Shown: piece by piece, positions 1-6,090 of the stretch
How the letters are laid out: each line of letters opens with the position of its first letter
Numbering within the stretch: the first letter of the stretch is position 1
DNA from: Deltaproteobacteria bacterium
Lineage (GTDB): Bacteria > Desulfobacterota > Desulfobulbia > Desulfobulbales > Desulfurivibrionaceae
Length of the DNA stretch: 36,994 bases
Direction: 5' to 3'
Assembly: GCA_026388735.1 (NCBI GenBank)
Contig: JAPLJG010000081.1
Location: forward strand, 1-36,994
Made by a program: the position numbers and the translations under genes
The notes under the pieces: model-generated
The model's input: the letters and a program-made list of their open reading frames with translations, nothing else
Told to the model about the DNA's origin: nothing
The model's database searches: none

Positions 1-6
1 CGGCAG

Positions 7-51
7 CTTCACCCACCCCTCAATCCCCTCCCGTCAAGGGAGGGGAGGCAA
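7..51. repeat. G+C-rich palindromic repeat, family C copy 1
   Basis: A perfect 8-bp stem (CCCCTCCC at 25-32, GGGAGGGG at 38-45) with a 5-base loop, preceded by CTTCACCCACCCC. The same lead-in and a near-identical palindrome occur at 4014-4056. It lies just downstream of the 3' end of the leftward receiver gene, so it might also act as a transcript-end hairpin. There is no T-run, so a terminator role is only inferred. Confidence 0.7.
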
Positions 52-102
52 AATCCCACGCCAACCATACCAAAAGCCCATCCCCGGTCAAAGTAAAAAC
101 CT

Positions 103-471
103 TCACTGCCCCCCGGCCTCGTTGATCCTGGCGATCAATTCGCCGATGTCCACCGGCTTCATCAAATAATCGAATAGGCCGCGCTGCATACCGATGATGC
201 CGCTTTCCGTGGAGCCGTGTCCGGTGAGGATGATTACCTGGATCTTGGGGTCGTGCTGCTTGATCAGGTCCAGGGCGGCGAGGCCGTCTATCCCCGGCAT
301 CATCAGGTCAAGGAGGACCACGTCCGGTCGCCAGTCACCAGCGAGCACCGCCATCGCTTCCTGGGCCCCGCCCACGGCCTTGGCGGCAAAGCCCCGCAGC
401 TCCAAGCGCTCCGCCAGGGTGGTGCCAAAATCAAGTTCGTCGTCAACAATCAAAATTCTATGCGCGGTCAT
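103..471 (-). CDS. stand-alone response regulator receiver (122 aa)
   Basis: Single-domain CheY-like receiver with no output domain. The acidic pair D10-D11 (IVDDE), phospho-acceptor D55 (VVLLDLMMPGIDG), the conserved Thr in ILTGHGS and the Lys in YLMKPVD are all present, so it should accept phosphate. It is the last gene of a leftward operon, and its start overlaps the 3' end of the upstream kinase gene by 14 bases, indicating translational coupling and a cognate pair. With no DNA-binding domain it must act through protein contacts or as a relay. The sequence does not show the final output. Confidence 0.93.
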   Translation of the reverse strand: MTAHRILIVDDELDFGTTLAERLELRGFAAKAVGGAQEAMAVLAGDWRPDVVLLDLMMPGIDGLAALDLIKQHDPKIQVIILTGHGSTESGIIGMQRGLFDYLMKPVDIGELIARINEAGGQ

Positions 472-2149
472 TGCTCTCGCCCTCGCTGCCTTCGCTATAC
501 ACCGGAAAGGTGATGATAAAAGTGGTGCCCACCCCGACCTCGCTGCTCACTTCGATCTTGCCGCCCATCTTCTGCACAAGGCCATAGGTAATGGACAGGC
601 CTAGCCCGGTGCCCTGTTTCTCCTCGTTGCCCTTGGTGGTGAAAAACGGCTCGAAGATATTCTTCAGGACATCCGGGGCAATCCCCGGCCCGGTGTCGGA
701 GATGGCCACCATGACCGTTTTGTTATTTTCGCGGCGGGAGGTGATGTGGATCTCGCCATCGCTACGGATCGCGTCGATGGCGTTGTTGATCACGTTCAAA
801 AACACCTGCTGCAATTGGCCATGGTCCGCGCGGATGACCGGCAGGTTTTCCTGGAGTTGCAGGATAACATGGATGTTGCGGTAGGCTGCGTCTTTTTCCA
901 GAAAACTCAAGACCTCCTGGAGGATCTCGTTGAGCTGCACCAGGGTCAGGGAGGTTTCCATCCGCCGGGCAAAGCCCAGGAGCCGGTGGGTGATGGTCCG
1001 CGCCCGAACCACGGCATTTTGCAGGGAACCCAGCTGATCGAGAAACTTCTCCCGATGGCGGAAATCCTTGTCCAGCCCGACCAAATCCTGCATCAGCCCG
1101 GCCTTTTCCCCGATGATCGCCAGCGGGTTGTTGATCTCATGGGCAACGCCTGCAGCCAGCCGGCCGATGGAGGCAAGCTTGTTGGAGTGTTCGGTTTCGC
1201 TCAAGATCGCGTCCCGCGTTTCATCGGCCTCCCGAAATTTACCCGCCAGAAAGCGGGAGAGCCAAACAACCATCCCGCCCGAGGCAAGAAAACAGAGGCT
1301 GAGGGTCAGCAGCAGCCGAGCCTTGAAGGAATGCCAGATCTTCCGCGCCTCTGCCCCCTGCTGGTCCAGAACCAAGAGCCAGGGCGTGTTCTGAATCCGG
1401 CTCACGGCCCGGTAAAAAGTGCTGTCCCCGCGCATCTCCTCAATGGCCCCGCCATGGTAGCGGGAGGCGCTTTGCAACTTGCCGCTGTCGTTGATGAGAA
1501 AAATGTCCTCCAGGGCCTCGGTGTCGGCCAGAGCGAGAAACCTATCCAGGGTCTCGGTGTCGATGCTTGCTCTGAGCACCCAGTACTGCTCCGAATAGGG
1601 GTCCTTCTTGCTGGCGGCCACCACGAAATGGGGCACATTGCGGAATCCGGTGAACACCTCGCTCACATACATCCGCCGGGTCAGGGCCTTGTGGAACCAG
1701 AGGCTGTCGCTGTAATCCTTGCCCACCAGGTCGCCGTAGGGGCCGACATAGGCGCTCTGGATGCCGTCCGGCCCGACCACGCTCAGATCAACCAGGCCCT
1801 GATGCTCCTTCTTGAGCTGCCGGAATATCTGCTCCAGCTTCTTGCTGTCGGAGAGATCCTCGAAGGCGTAGGAATCAATAACCACGGTGATCGCCGCCTC
1901 CAGTTTTTCCAGATAGGCGCTGATGGTCGCCCTGGCGCTTTCCGCGTTCCAGCGGGCGTTGGCCTGGGAATCCTCGCGCAGGAGCTGCTGGTACTGGATA
2001 AAATTCAGGCCCGAGGTGATGGAGAGGGGGATCAGGGTAATGGCCAGCATCACGATGAGCAGGCTATTGCGCATGCAGCGGTAGCGGGCCTTGGGAGAAA
2101 GATCCCGGCTGGACGGGCCGCAGAACAGGGGAAACTTGGGTTTGCTCAT
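458..2149 (-). CDS. membrane-bound sensor histidine kinase (563 aa)
   Basis: Layout: a short cytoplasmic N-terminus, TM1 at about residues 28-50, a periplasmic dCache-like sensor (about 51-270), TM2 (about 280-303), a HisKA dimerisation domain with phospho-acceptor H337 ([13 protein letters not shown]), and a HATPase_c domain with an N box near 455, G1 DTGPGI (485-490) and G2 GTGLGL (513-518). The sensor motif SEVFTGFRNVPHFVVA is nearly repeated in the kinase at 6087-7766, so the two are paralogues. The start overlaps the stop of the NifX-like gene by four bases (ATGA), and the 3' end overlaps the downstream receiver. It has no attached receiver, so its partner is probably that receiver. The ligand is unknown; dCache domains commonly bind small organic molecules. 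Confidence 0.93.
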   Translation of the reverse strand: MSKPKFPLFCGPSSRDLSPKARYRCMRNSLLIVMLAITLIPLSITSGLNFIQYQQLLREDSQANARWNAESARATISAYLEKLEAAITVVIDSYAFEDLSDSKKLEQIFRQLKKEHQGLVDLSVVGPDGIQSAYVGPYGDLVGKDYSDSLWFHKALTRRMYVSEVFTGFRNVPHFVVAASKKDPYSEQYWVLRASIDTETLDRFLALADTEALEDIFLINDSGKLQSASRYHGGAIEEMRGDSTFYRAVSRIQNTPWLLVLDQQGAEARKIWHSFKARLLLTLSLCFLASGGMVVWLSRFLAGKFREADETRDAILSETEHSNKLASIGRLAAGVAHEINNPLAIIGEKAGLMQDLVGLDKDFRHREKFLDQLGSLQNAVVRARTITHRLLGFARRMETSLTLVQLNEILQEVLSFLEKDAAYRNIHVILQLQENLPVIRADHGQLQQVFLNVINNAIDAIRSDGEIHITSRRENNKTVMVAISDTGPGIAPDVLKNIFEPFFTTKGNEEKQGTGLGLSITYGLVQKMGGKIEVSSEVGVGTTFIITFPVYSEGSEGESNDRA

Positions 2150-2499
2150 GACGCTGCGCTCCTCTCGGTTTCCGGCCGGATAATAGCGCCCGGTCGCAGT
2201 TGTTTGGCCATGGCCAAGTCGATGGCCTGGGCTGCCGGGCCGATCACCCGGTCGATCACCTCGATTTTTTTCCAGACCAGATATTGAAAATGCGCCTCTT
2301 CAATGCCGCCGCAGATCACCAGGGAGGCCTCTTCGCGGATGATCAGACTGCACAGCTCATCGCTCCCCGGCCCCGGCAGCAGGACGGTGCGCGGCTCCCC
2401 CGAGATCTTGCCCCGGACGATTTTGGCGATGAGCACCTCGGTGGCCAGGTCGAAACGCGGGGCAATATCGTTATTCTGTAGGGTTACCAGGATCTTCAT
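2146..2499 (-). CDS. NifX/NifB-C-terminal-like (dinitrogenase Fe-Mo cofactor family) protein (117 aa)
   Basis: A small alpha/beta protein opening MKILVTLQNNDIAPRFDLA, which is the signature of the family typified by NifX, NafY and the NifB C-terminus. It continues through VICGGIEEAHFQYL and ends near residue 117, a normal length for single-domain members. NifX-type proteins bind metal-sulfur cofactor precursors; many free-standing members have no known role. It lies between a sigma-54 activator (6-base gap) and a histidine kinase (4-base overlap), with no nitrogenase gene in the window. A sensory or scaffolding role in this regulon is therefore more likely than nitrogenase maturation, but this is inference. 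Confidence 0.8.
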   Translation of the reverse strand: MKILVTLQNNDIAPRFDLATEVLIAKIVRGKISGEPRTVLLPGPGSDELCSLIIREEASLVICGGIEEAHFQYLVWKKIEVIDRVIGPAAQAIDLAMAKQLRPGAIIRPETERSAAS

Positions 2500-2505
2500 G
2501 CCGTC

Positions 2506-3906
2506 TTACCCAAGCTCATACTCCTTCATCTTCCGCCAGAGGGTGGTGCGGCCCCAGCCAAGCGCCTTTGCCGCCCCGGTCCGGCTGCCGCCGGTCTGCA
2601 TGAGCGCGGTGAGAATCTGCTTCTTTTCAATGGCGCTCCAGCTCGAAGCGTTGTCCGGGATCTCCGGCACCACCCCTCCCGCCGTCTTTTCAGCGGATTC
2701 CCGCGACGCCGCCGCACCCTTCCCCCGAGGCGCCTTGCCTGCATCGGCCAACACATAGGGGGGCAGATGCTCGACCTCAATGACCTCGCCCCTACAGATA
2801 TTGACCCCGTATTCGATGATATTCCGCAGTTCGCGGACGTTGCCTGGGTAGCGATAACTGTTCAGCAGGCGCAGGGCCTGGGCGGAAAGCCTTTTCACGC
2901 CTTTGCCGAAGCTGGTGGCAAACATCTGGAGAAAATGATCGATGAGCAGCCGCACATCGCCATCCCGCTCGCGAAGCGCCGGGAGATGCACCCGCAGGAC
3001 ATTGAGGCGGAAAAACAGATCTTCGCGGAATTTGCCCTCCTCAACCAGCTGTTTCAGGTCGCGGTGGGTGCCGGTGATCAGCCGCACATCGACCCGGACC
3101 TTCTTCTGGCTGCCCAGGGGGAAAAATTCGCGGTCGTCGAGAACGGTGAGCAGCTTTACCTGGAGCGGCAGGGGCAGATCGCCTATTTCGGTGAGAAAGA
3201 TGGTGCCGCCCTGGGCCAACTGGAACATGCCGTGCTTGTCGGCGTGCGCCCCGGTGAAGGCGCCGCGCATATGGCCGAAAAGCTCGGATTCGAGCAGGCT
3301 TTCGGGAAGCGCCCCGCAGTTGACCTTGATGAACGGATACTTGCTGCGCTTGGAGGCCTGGTGCACAGCCTCGGCCAGGAGATCCTTGCCGGTGCCGGTT
3401 TCCCCGGTGATCAAAACCGAGGAATCGGTGTGGGCGAGAACCGGCAGGAGCTCAAAGATCTCCTGCATCTTCGGACTATGCCCGAGAAGGCCCTTGGCCG
3501 GGCCCGCCTCCTTCTTGCGGTCGATCTCCTGAAAGACGGTGATGTCTTCCAGAACCAGAACCAACGCCTGCCGTCCCTGCCCGGATTCCACCACCGGGGT
3601 GGCCGTGAAACGCATGGGGATCTTTTTACGGTTCAGGCCGAGAATATCGCCCTCGGCGCTGCACGAAACCCCGGCCTCCAAGGCCTGACGGAAGACCTGA
3701 TCGCTTCTGCCGAAACTGCTGTGCAGCACATGGTCGCAAGATATGCCGCGGGCCTCCTCGCCGGAATACCCGGTAAGCGCCTCGAGGAAACGGTTCATCA
3801 TGATGATCCGCAGATCCTGGTCCACAAGGGCGATACCGTGCGGCACCCCATTGAGGATATCAATAAGATCGGGGCGGAAGGTGTTGGTTTCTTCGGTTTC
3901 TGTCAT
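2506..3906 (-). CDS. sigma-54-dependent transcriptional activator, PAS-AAA+-Fis HTH (466 aa)
   Basis: The order is an N-terminal PAS domain (about 12-130), an AAA+ sigma-54 interaction domain with Walker A GETGTGKD (168-175), the sigma-54 contact loop GAFTGA (215-220), and a C-terminal Fis-type HTH (about 425-466, GAAKALGWGRTTLWRKMK). There is no receiver, so control is presumably by ligand or redox sensing through PAS, or by partner proteins. In the Walker B region the usual FLDEIGD is FLTEIGD: the Asp is Thr (residue 229) while the following Glu is kept. It is the first gene of the leftward operon and is divergent from a near-consensus sigma-54 promoter at 4373-4388, its most obvious target. 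Confidence 0.95.
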   Translation of the reverse strand: MTETEETNTFRPDLIDILNGVPHGIALVDQDLRIIMMNRFLEALTGYSGEEARGISCDHVLHSSFGRSDQVFRQALEAGVSCSAEGDILGLNRKKIPMRFTATPVVESGQGRQALVLVLEDITVFQEIDRKKEAGPAKGLLGHSPKMQEIFELLPVLAHTDSSVLITGETGTGKDLLAEAVHQASKRSKYPFIKVNCGALPESLLESELFGHMRGAFTGAHADKHGMFQLAQGGTIFLTEIGDLPLPLQVKLLTVLDDREFFPLGSQKKVRVDVRLITGTHRDLKQLVEEGKFREDLFFRLNVLRVHLPALRERDGDVRLLIDHFLQMFATSFGKGVKRLSAQALRLLNSYRYPGNVRELRNIIEYGVNICRGEVIEVEHLPPYVLADAGKAPRGKGAAASRESAEKTAGGVVPEIPDNASSWSAIEKKQILTALMQTGGSRTGAAKALGWGRTTLWRKMKEYELG

Positions 3907-3944
3907 TTATCTCTGACCATTGAGTCTCTATACAAAAGCCCTAA

Positions 3945-3990
3945 AAGTCCCCTCCCCCCTGGCGGGGGAGGGCTAGGGAGAGGGGGAAAA
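3945..3990. repeat. G+C-rich palindromic repeat, family C copy 2 (inverted orientation)
   Basis: A 9-bp perfect stem, CCCTCCCCC (3950-3958) and GGGGGAGGG (3964-3972), with a 5-base loop, followed by a TAGGGAGAGGGGG tail. It lies just upstream of the sigma-54 activator start, 40 bases from copy 3 at 4014. Confidence 0.7.
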
Positions 3991-4013
3991 TAGCTACGAA
4001 TAGGCAGGTTGCA

Positions 4014-4056
4014 ACTTCACCCACCCCCCGGCCCCCTCCCGCCGGGGGAGGGGGAG
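4014..4056. repeat. G+C-rich palindromic repeat, family C copy 3
   Basis: The CTTCACCCACCCC lead-in matches copy 1. A 9-bp perfect stem follows, CCCCCTCCC (4032-4040) and GGGAGGGGG (4046-4054). Copies 1 and 3 have the same orientation and bracket the leftward operon 103-3906. Confidence 0.7.
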
Positions 4057-4086
4057 CAAAAAGGACTGGGGCTGCAGACCCCATAG

Positions 4087-4320
4087 TGTTTCATATTGTC
4101 CACACATGTTCCAGATACAACACCCTGAACCATGACGTCAATCTTTTTTTTCGCGGCCTGCGCTGACCATCATTCTCCCGCCACATAAACAACAACACCA
4201 TCAAACCTTTTTTCTTCCCGCCCCGAAGCCAGAGCAACGGGCACTCTCCGCGACGGCACTGTTTCACTCCAGGCCCGCATATGTTCCCAGTTGTTCCACG
4301 ATGTTTCCACCACCTGTTAC
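4087..4320 (+). promoter_or_regulatory. phased TGTTYC repeats, candidate activator-binding (enhancer) region
   Basis: TGTTYC hexamers occur at 4087, 4107, 4260, 4282, 4292 and 4302, with a related TGTTAC at 4315. The 4282/4292/4302 set is spaced exactly 10 bp and the 4087/4107 pair 20 bp, so they lie on one helix face. They end about 65 bp upstream of the -24 element of the sigma-54 promoter, the usual range for enhancer-binding proteins. Binding by the divergently encoded activator is inferred. Apart from these and the family C repeats, nothing else was recognised between 3907 and 4372. Confidence 0.45.
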
Positions 4321-4372
4321 GTCATTTGATCTGTTTTTTGACAACATCCTGTATTTACTAAGAATTATCCCA

Positions 4373-4388
4373 TGGCACGATCCTTGTA
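4373..4388 (+). promoter_or_regulatory. sigma-54 (-24/-12) promoter
   Basis: TGGCACGATCCTTGTA matches the RpoN consensus TGGCACG-N4-TTGCA at all positions except one (T for C in the -12 box). Transcription should start about 12 bases downstream, giving a leader of roughly 60 bases to the ATG at 4458. A divergent sigma-54 activator gene lies immediately upstream. Confidence 0.85.
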
Positions 4389-4457
4389 ATGCAACAGGAC
4401 AACAGCGCACGACCGTTCCGATGCGCGGGAAACATCTCACACTTTGCGGAGGTTGCC

Positions 4458-4757
4458 ATGAACACATCACTCAACGCCTTTCAGAAATGGATGACTGCCA
4501 TCACCTTTGCCGAGGCAGGCGAATGGGAAACTGCCAAAAACATGATGCCCGTCGGCATTCGGAGCAGGGCGATCAATCAATTCCAGAAAATCTTCATGGC
4601 AGCCGCCTTTGCCGAAGAGGGGCTCCATGCCGAGGCCATCCGTCTGGCCGAGTGCCCAGACCTTCAGGCCCCGAACGCCGATGAGTTCCTCCAGTCCCTT
4701 GGCTTGAGCGGCATCCGCATGACCTACGGCGTGTTCGCCACTGAGTCCGCCCGCTAA
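4458..4757 (+). CDS. small protein with two TPR-like FAEAGE motifs (99 aa)
   Basis: The start ATG at 4458 is chosen because GCGGAGG lies just upstream and the sigma-54 promoter is about 70 bases away; an upstream in-frame ATG at 4389 would sit on the expected transcription start. The protein is almost entirely helical in character. It holds two helix-turn-helix repeats of TPR-like pattern: FAEAGEWETAKNMM (about 18-31) and FAEEGLHAEAIRLAE (about 50-64). The same motif ends the next two proteins of the operon. It has no signal peptide, TM segment or catalytic motif. It is probably a soluble adaptor that contacts the tagged receivers. No named family was recognised. Confidence 0.8.
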   Translation: MNTSLNAFQKWMTAITFAEAGEWETAKNMMPVGIRSRAINQFQKIFMAAAFAEEGLHAEAIRLAECPDLQAPNADEFLQSLGLSGIRMTYGVFATESAR

Positions 4758-4782
4758 CGCCTTGAGTCCTGGCCAGGCAGCC

Positions 4783-5280
4783 ATGCAGGCAACCGCGCTC
4801 ATTGTTTCAAACGACGCAGGCTTTGCAAAAACAATGCAAACCCTACTGCAAGGCTGGGGGATGACGGTCGCCCTGTCCGAAGAATCGGCCCCGCAGCCTG
4901 GAACAGAGATTGTGTTGCTCGACATCCGGCAGACCGGCAACGAGGGTCCGCACCCGCTCCTGGCCATCCGGGAGAAAATGCCCGCAGCCGAGATCATCCT
5001 CATCAATCGACCGGACAATATCCCGCTGTCCATCGCCGGGATGCAGGCCGGGGCGGCTGATGAACTCATCGCCCCGTTTGACACCAGCACCTTAAAAAAC
5101 TCCATCTCCGCAGCCCTTGCGCGGTGGAAAAAACGGCAGGGGAAAAAAACGCTGTTCCAGCGCTTCGGAGATGCCATGGCTGCCGCGACCTTTGCCCAGG
5201 CGGGCGAGTTCGACACCGCCATCGCCATGCTGGACAGCGAAGAAGAAGCTCCCCGACCCTCCAACCGGGAAAAACCATAG
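4783..5280 (+). CDS. degenerate receiver-like protein with C-terminal FAQAGE motif (165 aa)
   Basis: The fold pattern is that of a response-regulator receiver: ALIVSNDAGF, then EIVLLDIR, then EIILIN, then ELIAPFD. D47, the phospho-acceptor position, is kept. The acidic Asp pair is Ser-Asn, the switch Thr is Asn, and the conserved Lys is Ala, so normal phosphorylation chemistry is unlikely. The C-terminus carries FAQAGEFDTAIAMLD, the TPR-like motif shared with both neighbours. ATG 4783 is preferred over an upstream in-frame TTG (4762) because the conserved strand starts immediately after it. It is probably a pseudo-receiver that binds partners constitutively. Confidence 0.75.
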   Translation: MQATALIVSNDAGFAKTMQTLLQGWGMTVALSEESAPQPGTEIVLLDIRQTGNEGPHPLLAIREKMPAAEIILINRPDNIPLSIAGMQAGAADELIAPFDTSTLKNSISAALARWKKRQGKKTLFQRFGDAMAAATFAQAGEFDTAIAMLDSEEEAPRPSNREKP

Positions 5281-5322
5281 GACAGCCGCCGACGCTGTCC
5301 CCCAACCGCGCATGAGGACATT

Positions 5323-5775
5323 ATGGACGACATCAAAATTCTGCTGGTAGATGACGAAGAAGATTTCATCAGAACCCTATCGGAACGCCTTGATCTGCGG
5401 GATATGGGCAGCAAGACCGCGCTCAACGGCGAACAGGCCTTGGGCTATGTGGGCGAGAAAGAGCCCGATGTCATGGTCCTCGACCTCAAGATGCCGGGCA
5501 TCGACGGCATGGAGGTGCTGCGGCGGGTGCGCCAGATCTACCCAAACATCCAGGTCATTATCCAGACCGGGCATGGCAACGATCTGGACGAGGCAGAGGC
5601 AAGACGGCTCGGGGTGTTTGATTATCTGAAAAAGCCCGTTGATATCGAGATCCTGGTGGAGCGGATCAAGGCGGCCCACCAGGCAAAAAAGAATCTGCTG
5701 GACAGCTCCGCCGCTGCTGCGGCCTTTGCCGAAGCGGGGGAATACGAAACCGCCAGGGATATGTTGAAACAATAG
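5323..5775 (+). CDS. response regulator receiver with C-terminal FAEAGE motif (150 aa)
   Basis: An intact receiver: D10-D11 (LLVDDEEDF), phospho-acceptor D54 (VMVLDLKMPGIDG), Thr in IQTGHGN and Lys in YLKKPVD. After the receiver, a short linker leads to FAEAGEYETARDMLK at the extreme C-terminus, the motif of the two preceding proteins. GAGGA lies 9 bases before the ATG. The gene ends in TAG, and the following HTH gene at 5788 is in the same reading frame only four codons later. A REC-HTH protein has therefore either been split, or is made in small amounts by readthrough. It is a likely partner of the kinase at 6087-7766. Confidence 0.9.
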   Translation: MDDIKILLVDDEEDFIRTLSERLDLRDMGSKTALNGEQALGYVGEKEPDVMVLDLKMPGIDGMEVLRRVRQIYPNIQVIIQTGHGNDLDEAEARRLGVFDYLKKPVDIEILVERIKAAHQAKKNLLDSSAAAAAFAEAGEYETARDMLKQ

Positions 5776-5787
5776 GGCCAGACAGAA

Positions 5788-6090
5788 ATGCACAAACAGA
5801 CCGCAGCCATAAACCGCCATTTCATCGTCAGCGGCGAAGGCATCGAAATCCGCCCCCTGCCTGGCACCGGTATACCCGAAGGATATCCGCCGGAAGGCAG
5901 CTTCCCCACCCTCCTGGAGGTGGAACAGGAATATGTGCAACGGGTGCTGGCCCACGTGGCGGGCAACAAATCCCGGGCAGCCCAGGTCCTGGGCATAGAC
6001 CGGGTTTCCCTGTGGCGGAAGCTGAAACGACTGGAAAGTCTCGCCCCCTCCGGTGCTCCCCCGCTTAAGGAATATTCCGCCCAGCCATGA
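5788..6090 (+). CDS. orphan Fis-type helix-turn-helix protein (100 aa)
   Basis: The C-terminal half matches the Fis-type DNA-binding domain seen at the ends of NtrC-like and RegA/PrrA-like regulators: a helix EVEQEYVQRVLAHV, then GNKSRAAQVLGIDRVSLWRKLKR (about 68-90). The first 45 residues match no recognised domain. It is in frame with the upstream receiver gene, separated by one TAG codon and 12 bases. Its stop overlaps the next kinase start (ATGA). It could be the detached output domain of the preceding receiver, binding DNA as a dimer, or a small nucleoid-type regulator. No strong ribosome-binding site precedes ATG 5788. Confidence 0.82.
   Translation: MHKQTAAINRHFIVSGEGIEIRPLPGTGIPEGYPPEGSFPTLLEVEQEYVQRVLAHVAGNKSRAAQVLGIDRVSLWRKLKRLESLAPSGAPPLKEYSAQP

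Noticed and set aside
746-2287. A 513-codon open frame on the + strand opposite the first kinase gene
   Set aside because: It is an antisense shadow of a G+C-rich gene: the minus strand encodes a complete kinase with all motifs, and the + frame gives no recognisable domain.
5773-5790. UAG as a pyrrolysine codon joining receiver and HTH
   Set aside because: No pylT/pylS gene is visible, the receiver ends with a complete tag, and the HTH gene has its own ATG. Kept only as a test in the split-gene finding.
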